Source: Lampris incognitus (lineage: Eukaryota > Chordata > Actinopteri > Lampriformes > Lampridae). Taken from it: a stretch of 64,000 nt of DNA. The position numbers and the translations under genes are program-made. Positions 11,701 through 22,200 of the stretch are shown one piece after another. Every line of letters starts with the position of its first letter. The stretch's first letter is position 1. The notes under the pieces are model-generated. The model searched no databases. It was not told the DNA's origin and saw nothing but the letters and a program-made list of their open reading frames with translations. The stretch lies in assembly GCF_029633865.1 (NCBI RefSeq), contig NC_079222.1, forward strand, positions 35,841,327 to 35,905,326, written 5' to 3'.

Positions 11701-11985
11701 GAGCTGGGCTTTCTGGGGGCGTGGATTGGCCTGCAGGACCTGGTCCAGGAAGGGGAGTACATGTGGGTCAATGGGCAAGGTCTCCAACCGCAGCATATCT
11801 ACTGGAGGACGAGGGAGCCAAATAATTATGTTGCGGACTGGGATGAAGACCAGGCTGGACAAGACTGTGTTAGCTTTGTCACGCTAGGGGAGAGGAACGT
11901 GGACAAACCACTCAACACCTGGGATGACGTTGTCTGTGCTGGCGGACGTCATTTTATTTGTGAGACACCCGCACTTGGTCTGTAA
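8716..11985 (+). CDS. Type II transmembrane C-type lectin (two exons)
   Basis: Exon 1 (8716-8771) encodes an 18-residue cytoplasmic start MTSTNVFQELDSNSNPGS and ends at a GTAAGC donor. Exon 2 (11136-11985) begins after tttcatctag and stays open to the stop, giving 301 residues. Residues 54-72 (CCKIIFAVLITLFVGAVLA) are a membrane anchor after a basic RREERRRER-type stop-transfer stretch. A stalk of about 75 residues follows. The C-type lectin domain spans about 149-298, with WIGL (215-218), EPN (246-248) and WDD (281-283). Conserved cysteines are at 148, 159, 176, 262, 286 and 294. EPN is the known signature of Ca2+-dependent mannose-type binding. WDD in place of the usual WND keeps an acidic Ca2+ ligand. 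It resembles CD209/CLEC-type receptors of immune cells. The whole lectin domain in one exon is unusual, since it is normally split over three. The exact orthologue is not assigned. Confidence 0.85.
8772..11135 (+). other. Lectin intron 1, with repeats
   Basis: The intron contains an A/T palindrome cluster (about 9310-9530, aagtatacttaagtata types). It also has a probable MITE-like stretch at 9945-10150, where ggtcattttgacc near one end mirrors ggtca-type sequence at the other. A degenerate gtatggtataata-like stretch lies at 10400-10600. No coding exon was recognised. Confidence 0.45.
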
Positions 11986-12315
11986 CTCAGGTCACGACAG
12001 ACCAAGGTGGCTTAGAGGGTCAAAATCAACCCCCCTCCCGTTTTTTCTGTTTGTTTTTTTCCCTTTCCCCCTTTCATCTTTCCTTCCTTTTGTTTGAGTA
12101 ATTAATACAGTTCTTTGATAACTTGTGTTTTCCCTTCTTTACCTAAATGTATTCTGTAACCTGTGATCCTATGAGTGGGTGGGTGGGTAGTGATGGGAAT
12201 GGGGTTTTCGGTTTGTTAATACATGTGATGAATAATACTTTGTATCTGGGGATGAGTAGCTGATTTGATGTTGTACATGTTTTGTAATTCTTGTGGGATA
12301 AAACAATTGCAAATC

Positions 12316-12321
12316 AATAAA
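12316..12321 (+). terminator. Poly(A) signal, probable lectin mRNA 3' end
   Basis: AATAAA lies about 330 bases after the lectin stop codon in A/T-rich sequence. A single candidate signal in the right orientation and distance supports it. No cleavage data can be read from sequence alone. Confidence 0.4.
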
Positions 12322-12779
12322 ATATATATACAAAAAAAATTCACAGAACACTCATTTATCATCAGTTTCTGCTTTACATCTACTTGCAATAAAACAGTTC
12401 CCTGTGTAAACTCTAGGGTTCATCTTGAGTGCAACTTCTTTGACCTTCTTAGTTATACAGTATTTATATATTAATACTTTTTATATACTATTTATATGTA
12501 TCTATAGTATACAGCATTTTGTTGTTTAAAAGGAGCAGGAGTATGGTAAAATGTATGTTTTCCTTCATCGTGTTTTTATCATGATACTTGGTGTTACTAG
12601 TAATGTGCATTTTAAAAGCCAAGCTGTGTACAAACTGTTTTCCAGTGCCGATGTTTAAAATGACAGTTTGTCTGATCGCCGGTGCTGATACCGATGGTTT
12701 GTGTTTGTTTGTTTGTTTTGTTTTTGTTATTTATTCTCCCTTTTGTGCCAAGGAAACAAATACATTTTTATAAAAACTC

Positions 12780-13385
12780 CCCACGCGGCCGATATTTTCT
12801 TTCACTTGTACTTTAAAACAAACCGCACGTGCGCACAGCGCCTACTGCCCGCTTACGTCATGCCAGCGTGTGTCCAGCCAATGGCTGTTATGGGCGGTGT
12901 TATAGTGCCACCTACTGGATCTTCTCAGATCGCATATAACCCAACACATTTAGCCTGCGCAAAATGGATGCGCCCCAACAGATAAACATCGGCCGCTGCG
13001 GGAGCCGCCAGCGGAAGCCGAGGGTGTAAGACGCGTGTCCTTATCGCTCCTGAGTCAGTGACCGGATTTATATATTGAACCTTGCAATATCTTACATGTC
13101 TTCATGTGGTTGGACGTCCGGCGGGACCTCTTTGCTTAATTCTACGATGACGTCGACTCGACCAAAAACGGAGTCTACCAGAGGAGGCCGCAATAAGCCT
13201 GTGCCCTCTGCTCGCCACCGGATGCTGCAGCTAATGTGGACCCCACGGGAGCAGTGACTGTGGCGCTGTTACCGTCCATGATGGGCTCTCTCAAATCCCA
13301 CATTTTCGGTAAAATAGACTCTCTCTCCACCAATACTAGATCAGAAACGTTATTGATTAAAGACGAGCTCAAAAAAATCTATTGA
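12780..13385 (+). mobile_element. Probable LINE 5' region / ORF1 start fragment
   Basis: A G/C-rich leader is followed by short open frames. One reads MTSTRPKTESTRGGRNK. A second stretch contains KIDSLSTNTRSETLLIKDEL, resembling the coiled-coil start of fish L1-type ORF1 proteins. The frames are interrupted. Assignment rests on this weak resemblance. Confidence 0.35.
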
Positions 13386-15284
13386 GCAGGGGCGTGGCCA
13401 CGTTGGGGCCAAGGGGGCACGACCCCCATTGGTCAGAGCACGGCCCCCCGCCCCGCCCCCTTCCCCTGTCTCGAGTGGGTAAAAAAAAACACGCCTGCAC
13501 AGAATCAGTCAAATGGAAGCTGAAATACATGCATTATTATTATTAGCCTATTATTATTAAGTCTTGTCCTTTGCCACTAAAGTTATGAGCCCAATGGGCT
13601 GATTTTAAGGGACCACCCACTGAGCCACACGGAATGTTCAGTGTGTCAACAGCTTGGGGCACAGCGCGACACTCTGACAAGCCCTTGGAAGCTAGGATAC
13701 CTTACCAAGGCAACGGGTGAGCTGGTGGTACATGGTACTTGAAATGATTCTTCAACTGATAAGGTTATATAAAGTTATTTCCACACTTCATTCAATGTGC
13801 TAGAATGTGTCGACATTGTGGAAATTGAGCAGAGTGAGCTGAGTTTAGTTGGGCTGCAGTTAGCTTTGCAAGCTTGCAAGATAGCTAACCTCTGACTAGC
13901 AAGCTAACGGTGAATTTGCAGGTGATATCACGTACAATAACACATACTGTCGCTAATTTACACTTGGTTAATGTTATGTAAAACTTTTCTTTAAAGATGA
14001 CGCAGTGAAAAGGATAACAGGGGGGGAGAGAGGAAAGTTGATGCATTTTTTTTGCCAGCACCAGAAGAAGTGAGGCAACAAGTACAGCAGAAAATGACAG
14101 GGGAGCAGAGAAAACATCTCATGTTAACGAGAGAGATGAAGAAGTGTCAGCTGCAGTCAAAGAAACGGAAGGAGCAAGTGGAGGCTTTACTACAGATGCA
14201 GAAAGGGAAGGAGCCAGTGACATGTCATCTACAGACACAGAATGGTCAGGAGCAAGAGTCCCGTTATTAGCAGAGAGAGAGCATGAGGAGGAGGAGAGTG
14301 AGTCTGGAAGAGAGCACATGCAGCCAGAGACCAATGAAGGCACACGTGATAGAGGTTGTCCTCCAGGTACGTGCTTATCAGAGTAGCCTAAGCTGTGCAG
14401 TGTGCAAATCACTGATCTGGATCACGTGTCAAACTCAAGGCCCAAATTATTTTCGCATAAATTCCATCATATTATATACCGATACATCACATACTACATC
14501 TGGAGAGGGGAAGAAAAACATGCAGAATTTAAGCCAGGGTTTTGTTTTGTTTGTTTTTTTACCCGGCCCTAGACTTGGACCCAGTTTTTAATTTTGGCCC
14601 AATGCTTATTTGAGTTTGACACCCCTGATCTGGATGGTTTTTAAGACGTCTAAGGTGCAAATATCTGAAATTTGATGTGTTTCAAGAGCACATCACAATG
14701 GGAAATTAAACCAAGCAGTGGTATAACATAGGCCATTTAACTATAATACAAGTGTATGTTTAATCAATCTGTAAAATGTTAATGATTGCATGTTTAATCT
14801 TAAAAAAGCAATATAAAACAAAATCTAATTGAAAGTGGGTAGAATTTATGTTAATAGTTGATACTAATGGAATTCTTTGGTGTTCTGCAGACATTTTAAA
14901 GTCCAGGGGTGAAGCTCCAGCGCAACCTCAACTTAAGCATTTCCCCAAGACACTCCAGGGAGACCGAAACAGGAGCTTCAAGAGTGAGTGGTATTCAGTC
15001 CACCGCTGGTTAGAATACTCCATAAGTGCAGACTCTGCCTTCTGTTATGCTTGCAGGCATTTCAGTTTACTGGCCAGGTAGAGTCAACATTTACTTCAGG
15101 TTCAGGTTTCAAAAACTGGAAGAAATCTACTTATACAAATGGAGGGTTTGCTGCACATAGCAGATCTGGGCATCATAACAATGCTATGCTAGCATGGAAA
15201 GATTATCAAATGGCAGAAACCAATCAGGAATCTCTAATGGCACAATTAAACAAAGAGTACCACAGAATTGTAGGATTGTTTAAC
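13386..15284 (+). mobile_element. hAT transposon with ZMYM1-like transposase, truncated
   Basis: The element appears to begin at caggggcgtggcc, like hAT termini. An acidic first coding exon ends at 14366 (CCTCCAG|GTACGT). The next begins after tctgcag at 14890 and encodes DILKSRGEAP...FPKTLQGDRNRSFKSEWY...WLEYS...CYACRHF, a TTF-type zinc finger. A one-base frame change near 15065 precedes ...FKNWKKSTYTNGGFAAHSRSGHH. This order matches hAT transposases annotated as zinc finger MYM-type 1-like. The element stops abruptly where block A of the segmental duplication begins, so the catalytic part is missing. It is a pseudogene. Confidence 0.75.
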
Positions 15285-17186
15285 CAGCCCCTTACAGCCT
15301 TCCATGCTGACGACGTGCAGGCTTGCTCTTCCAAAACAAAACTCTCCAAAAGTTAACGTATCACTTTTAGCGACCTAGACGACATCTATGCACCAGACTA
15401 ACACTTGGATGCTCATACAGCGTCTTCCTCCGTGTCCAGCCTATCCGTGCGTCGCCACGCAGCTCCAGCTAATAGCAAAAGTTAACAGTATTTCAATGCG
15501 ATACTCGCGCTCGCGCTAGCAAAGCAAACGAAACCGCCTACGTCATCACGTTACTGGTGTCCAAAGCGTCACCGCCTATGAGCACTTGATAAGGTTTTAA
15601 CATGAATCCGTTCTGCACAGCAGTAGAGCTCATCCGCCACGAGCGCTCCGTCCACGCTGCTCGTGCTCTCCCTCTCTCGCGCCTTTCGTTTCTTCGTACG
15701 CGTTCATGTGTCGTAAAGGTGCAGTCAACATTTGTACCCGCTACATTAGTATAGCAGATTTATTAAAATATTAGTTTTTTCTTTTCAATATGGAGAATAT
15801 CATATGATACTGTAGTGGTTATGGGGATACATAACCACGTTCAATAAATAAATAAAAAATATCATTGGAGTGAACAGGCGCCATTTCTAGACCCGGTATC
15901 CAGTTCTACTCTATTACATCCATGCAGGGGACAGAGTTAAGAAGTCCATCACCAACACAAGTGTTGTTTATACACACATACTTGACAAAACAACAACAAC
16001 AAAACACAAATGGGACTTTTCTAATTCAGCGTCTTTACTGGTGTGAGCACATGAAATTAAAGTACATTTAATAAGGAAGTACAGTCCACAGTACTGGAAA
16101 CATGGCAGACGTGCTGCTGTTACTGGGACATATTAACACATGAGTGAAGCCACTAATACAAACCTACACACATGTTCACCTGCACAACATGTACATGGAT
16201 GCACACAGGTGAGACACAACCACTTCTGTCTCTCTCTCTGTCACACAGACACACACACACGTAATAAAACATAGCTTTTATTTACAGGTGATCAGGAACA
16301 AAACACCACTTTATTTAACACCACACAGAAACCATCAATAAACAGGAAGCTGACTCGTATATTCTTAAAGTCGCACATATGATAAACATTTCTCTACAAC
16401 ACACAATCATAAGGTGAGTCCAGTAAATCCTACATGTGAAGCTAAAGGGGATTCCAGAGAGGAAGAGAGAGAAGGGGTAAACTAATAGCAGGGTGAAGTC
16501 TTGTAACACCTCATCTGATCCATCGAGGTTTGTGCTGTTCTGATGTGGATGTTATCATTCAGCGTCTATCTATTAAACATCAGCCACACACAATCTTCCA
16601 TCTGGATGTTTACACACCATGTTTTTACCTCCCTGTCTGTCTGAAACACATTCTGCTGATCTGAGCAACAACAAACAAGCTGTGAGTCGCTAAACAGCAT
16701 CCATTTAACGTGTACTCCTTTCACACGTTGTGATTTTCACACTGTTATCTGACAAGTATGAAAAGAAAACAGCATCCTGACTACACAATGTGCTGCAGGA
16801 TGAAGAAGTTACAATATCCATCATCACTAGTTTGATTTCCTTCGCCTCGCTCTTCCATAACAACCAGCATCTTTACTAAGACTACAAAAAGCTTTAAAAC
16901 TGCCTTTATTTATCAGTCTGTGTGTGTGGGGCTGAATTAACCTTCCTTCACTCTCACTTTGATCAAACCACATCCATCAGCTGCTGCTTTTTAGCGCCCG
17001 TTTGGTCCCCCTGGATAAGAACTGAGACTCTTTTGAAAAGCACACAAAGAAATGAAAGTGGTGAAAGAAACCCGTTCACCAAACACGTCTTCCTCTGAGG
17101 ACAGCTCTGCCCTTTCCACTCGTCAGCTATTTCCAATCATATATTTCAAACGCAGAACAAATCCTGACACGTAACCGAGATCTTCC

Positions 17187-19166
17187 CTACCAGACCTTCA
17201 TCACCTCTGCAACCGCTCCTTCAGACCACACTCCAAGTCCAGGATAGAGAGGCTGAGTGAAAGTGGTGTTGACTTTGTGGAGGAGGGTGGTTGTGTCAGA
17301 GACGCTGTAGAAAGACAAAACACCTGCCTTGTGGTCCAGGAACACTCCTACTCTGGAGGAGGAAGGACCTGAAAACTCTGTTACTACACTATTGTGTATG
17401 AACCAGTAACGACCCCCAAAGCAGTTTAACCTCCAGGACTTGTCATTATAACCAAATCCTGAGTCACGTGATGATCTCTTGATGTCTTTGTATGACACTG
17501 TTATACCAACACCACCACTTAATGTCACCTCCCAATAACAGCGTCCAGATAAGCCCTCCTTGCACAGCACTTGGTAACGGTCAGTAAACCTGTCTGAATG
17601 AGGAGGATAATTCAAGTCTTGTGGTGTCCACGTCACCTTCCTGTTGTCCTCTGACAGGGAGACATGTTGATGGGCAGAGTTCACATCCAGCGTGAGAGGA
17701 CGACAATCTGAAAGAACAGAAGTATTAATGTCAACCTGCTGTCATTTACTTAATAATTGTTGTATTTGTGTGTTGCAGTGTTTTGCTTACACAGTAACCA
17801 GTCTTCTCTGGTCTCTGGTTCTGGTGGCAGTAAGACATCTACAGCAGACGCTGCAACGAAAAGCACAACAAATACAACACGTTTATAAACTAGATGAGAC
17901 TGCAAGTGTACAGGGAGGTTTTTCTGTGTGTTAGTGTGTGTTTTTCTCTATACTCCATATTCCTTTCAGCTACCTGCAGATGAAATCCTGGGCCATGTGT
18001 GTGTCATGATGTGGTCTAGTTTGTCTCTGAGGACAGACACAACATCAGTCATATCTCTGAAGTAACGCAGAGGACGCACAACAATGCTCGGTGAGTCCAG
18101 AGAACCAGCCGGGAGGGAGAGAGACTTGAATTTCTGGAGTGAGAGAAAGAGAGACAGAGACAGAGAGACAGAGGAAGAGAGACAGAGACAGAGAGACAGA
18201 GGAAGAGAGAAAGAGGAAGAGAGAAAGAGGAAGAGAGACAGAGGAAGAGAGACAGAGGAAGAGGAAGAGAGACAGAGGAAGAGAGACAGAGAAAGAGAGA
18301 CAGAGGAAGAGAGACAGAGGAAGAGAGACAGAGGAAGAGAGAAAGAGGAAGAGAGACAGAGAAAGAGAGACAGAGACAGAGAGACAGAGGAAGAGAGAAA
18401 GAGGAAGAGAGACAGAGGAAGAGAGACAGAGGAAGAGAGACAGAGGAAGAGGAAGAGAGACAGAGGAAGAGAGACAGAGAAAGAGAGACAGAGACAGAGA
18501 AAGAGGAAGAGAGACAGAGGAAGAGAGACAGAGAAAGAGGAAGAGAGACAGAGACAGAGGAAGAGGAAGAGAGACAGAGGAAGAGAGACAGAGAAAGAGG
18601 AAGAGAGACAGAGACAGAGAAAGAGGAAGAGAGACAGAGACAGAGAAAGAGGAAGAGAGACAGAGACAGAGAAAGAGGAAGAGAGACAGAGAAAGAGGAA
18701 GAGTGACAGAGAAAGACGAAGAGAGACAGAGAAAGAGGATGTAGTTAAATTGTGTGTCTCCAACACAGGACGTCTCATCAAACACGTCTCTCACTAAACC
18801 CTCTCCATCTGGCTGTGTGGGTCAGTGAGCTGACTAGGACACCAAGTACAGATTGTGGCTCATCACCTTTACTACAAATCCTTCCCCATCTTTCCTGAAA
18901 CTCTCCACAGAACAACAAGAAACAGAAGAAGAGTTACGTTTGTACCAAGAATCACTATTATTTCATGAAAGATAAAAGTCCCACACAACCATCGGCGTCG
19001 CCAGGTCATCTTGCCGGGGCTTCAGCCCCAACGTTTTGAGCGTCGCCCCGAATATCATTTTAAATGTGAGCCTATGTGAAGCCCGACACCACACGTGACG
19101 TGTGGGAATGTCCCATAGTCTTCGTCACGTAACAGCCTGTCAGAATAAATGCTGGTCTCTAAACTA

Positions 19167-19223
<57 letters not shown>

Positions 19224-22200
19224 GAAAGATAATTTAATATTCCAGGAAACTAATGTTAACATAAATACATGTATCTTTCTTCTCTCGTCTGGTACTGTAG
19301 CATGTCCATCAATGTTTACCATAGCAGTTGTGAAGTATTCTGCTTCTACTCAATACTACAACTAATTACTAACAACTGCTAATATTTTAACACCACAAGT
19401 CATAATTAATCTGGGGAGTAAACAGCACCTGAAGGAAATGGATGTGGTCGTCAGTGTGTGACAGCTGCTCCAGCTCAGAATCGCTCCTCCTCCACTCTTC
19501 CATCTCCTCCTGCAGCTGCAGGAGAAGCTCTTCAGCCTGACTGACTGCAGTCTTCTCCTGGGCTCTGATGAGCTCCTTCACCTCGCTGCGCCTCCTCTCA
19601 ATGGAGGCCATCAGCTCAGTGAAGATCCTCTCACTGTCCTCCACTGCGGTCTGTGCAGAGCTCTGTCAGTAGAAAGATACAAACACCTGCCTGGTAAAGA
19701 AGCTGCATTTCATTTAAGAAGAAGGACCAGATGGATCCTAAATGTACATGTGACTAATATGAACTTCTATTCCAGTCCTTTCTTCCACCTCTGATGCATT
19801 TTAAGCTGTGTTAGTATCACACTTTATTTAAATAGATAGTTACAAATCCCTTAGCAAAAAAACTCAACCGATGAAAATAAGACAATAAAACAAAAAGGGT
19901 GAGATAGGGTGAAAGATAAAACATGTGGCAAAACACCTTGTGCAACTACTGGGCTGCGAACATTGTAAAACTTTCCCACTGGGCATTTACATATGAGAAT
20001 CAACAGGGCACAGATTGGGTTCACATGGAGCTCTTATCCAATCCTTTAGCGGTATTCACCTCTCCACTACCACATAATCCTAACATACAAATAACAAACC
20101 CGGTGGTTAGAGCTTCACTTAGGATAGGGCTCCAGTTTAGGAGGCATCTTGGATTAAAGCCTGCCAGCGGTCTTTTCCCAGCAGCAAATAATCAGTTCTT
20201 CTCGTCATGTGTGTTAGATAAGGCATTTCAACATTGGCACAGACATGGACTGGTGTTTTTCTGGGATGTATTTAAAGACGGAACATTCACCTCATTTGAA
20301 ACACTTACCAAAGACCATAACATACCCACATCCCATTTTATTAGACACCTTCAAATCCGTAGTTTTGCCAAGAAAGTGTTCCCCTCATTTCCGTATCTGC
20401 CACCCAGGAGCCAATTAGATGTTATTCTAGAGATGGATCCCTTTGGGGGAAAACGGGTCTCTATAATTTACACACTGATCCAGGGATTGAAACAGATATC
20501 CTGGGACAAAACAAAGACTGCATGGGGGAGAGAGCTGGGTGTAGAGCTTTCTGAGGAGGCGTGGCGGGACAGCTTCACTCGTATACATACGTCCTCATTG
20601 TGTATACCACATGGCTTCATTCAGTTTAAGGTGCTTCACCGTCTTCACTACTCGGGGGACAAGCTTGCCAGAATCTTTCCCACCACACACCCTGGCTGTC
20701 CGAGGTGCAGCCATAGTCCAGCCTCGGTGGGACACATGTCCTGGGCATGGCCCTCCCTCAACAGTTATTGGGGACAGATATTCAATGTATTCTCACATAT
20801 CTGTAAACAGACCATAACCCCTGATTTTCACACAGCCATCTTTGGCATACCGCCCCCTAACTGTAAGGGGGCAACTTTGCCTCATTACTAGCACGCAGAC
20901 TGATCCTATTTAACCGGAAGTGGAATAAAGCTCCATCGTTTTTGCAGTGGTTGAGGGAGGTGCTGTCCTTTCTACCTTTAGAAAAGCTCCGATATAAAAT
21001 ATGTAAAACCCGCAAAAACTTTACTTTGACCTGGAGTCCTTTCATAGACTTTATTGAAGGTTTTCCCTTTTATTGAATGTACTTTTTATTTACCTGGTTG
21101 TAACGACAATACTTATATACACTCACCGGCCACTTTATTAGGCACACCTGTCCAACTGCTCGTTAACGCAAATTTCTAATCAGCCAATCACATGGCAGCA
21201 ACTCAGTGCATTTAGGCATGTAGACATGGTCAAGACGATCTGCTGCAGTTCAAACCGAGCATCAGAATGGGGGAGAAAGGTGATTTAAGTGACTTTGAAC
21301 GTGGCATGGTTGTCGGTGCCAGACGGGCTGGTCTGAGTATTTCACAAACTGCTGATCTACTGGGATTTTCACGCACAACCATCTCTAGGGTTTACAGAGA
21401 ATGGTCCGAAAAAGAGAAAATATCCAGTGAGCGGCAGTTCTGTGGGCGAAAATGCCTTGTTGATGCCAGAGGTCAGAGGAGAATGGCCAGACTGGTTCGA
21501 GCTGACAGAAAGGCAACAGTAACTCAACTAACCACTCATTACAACCGAGGTATGCAGAAGAGCATCTCTGAACGCACAACACGTCGAACCTTGAGGCAGA
21601 TGGGCTACAGCAGCAGAAGACCACACCGGGTGCCACTCCTGTCAGCTAAGAACAGGAAACTGAGGCTACAATTCGCACAGGCTCACCAAAATTGGACAAT
21701 AGAAGATTGGAAAAACGTTGCCTGGTCTGATGAGGCTCGATTTCTGCTGCGACATTCGGATGGTAGGGTCAGAATTTGGCGTCAACAACATGACAGCATG
21801 GATCCATCCTGCCTTGTATCAACGGTTCAGGCTGGTGGTGGTGGTGTAATGGTGTGGGGGATATTTTCTTGGCACACTTTGGGCCCCTTAGTACCAATTG
21901 AGCATCGTGCCAACGCCACAGCCTACCTGAGTATTGTTGCTGACCATGTCCATCCCTTTATGACCACAGTGTTCCCATCTTCTGATGGCTACTTCCAGCA
22001 GGATAACGCGCCATGTCATAAAGCTCAAATCATCTCAGACTGGTTTTTTGAACATGACAATGAGTTCACTGTACTCAAATGGCCTCCACAGTCACCAGAT
22101 CTCAATCCAATAGAGCGCCTTTGGGATGTGGTGGACCGGGAGATTCGCATCATGGATGTGCAGCCAACAAATCTGCAGCAACTGCGTGATGCTATCATGT

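Noticed and set aside
11548-11862. Minus-strand open frame of 104 codons
   Set aside because: It is a shadow of the lectin exon; it has no splice sites or domain, and the plus frame has clear lectin motifs.
16315-16509. Minus-strand hydrophobic frame (MLQDFTLLLVYPFSLFL), also at 44352-44579
   Set aside because: It lies downstream of the TRIM stop codon in the presumed 3' UTR; it is short and has no supporting context.
18084-18797. Long open frames on both strands rich in RERE/RDRE or SLSLFL
   Set aside because: They are by-products of the gagacagaggaa repeat, are open in several frames on both strands, and sit in a TRIM intron. The same holds for 46042-46806, 29702-29986 and 55679-56003.
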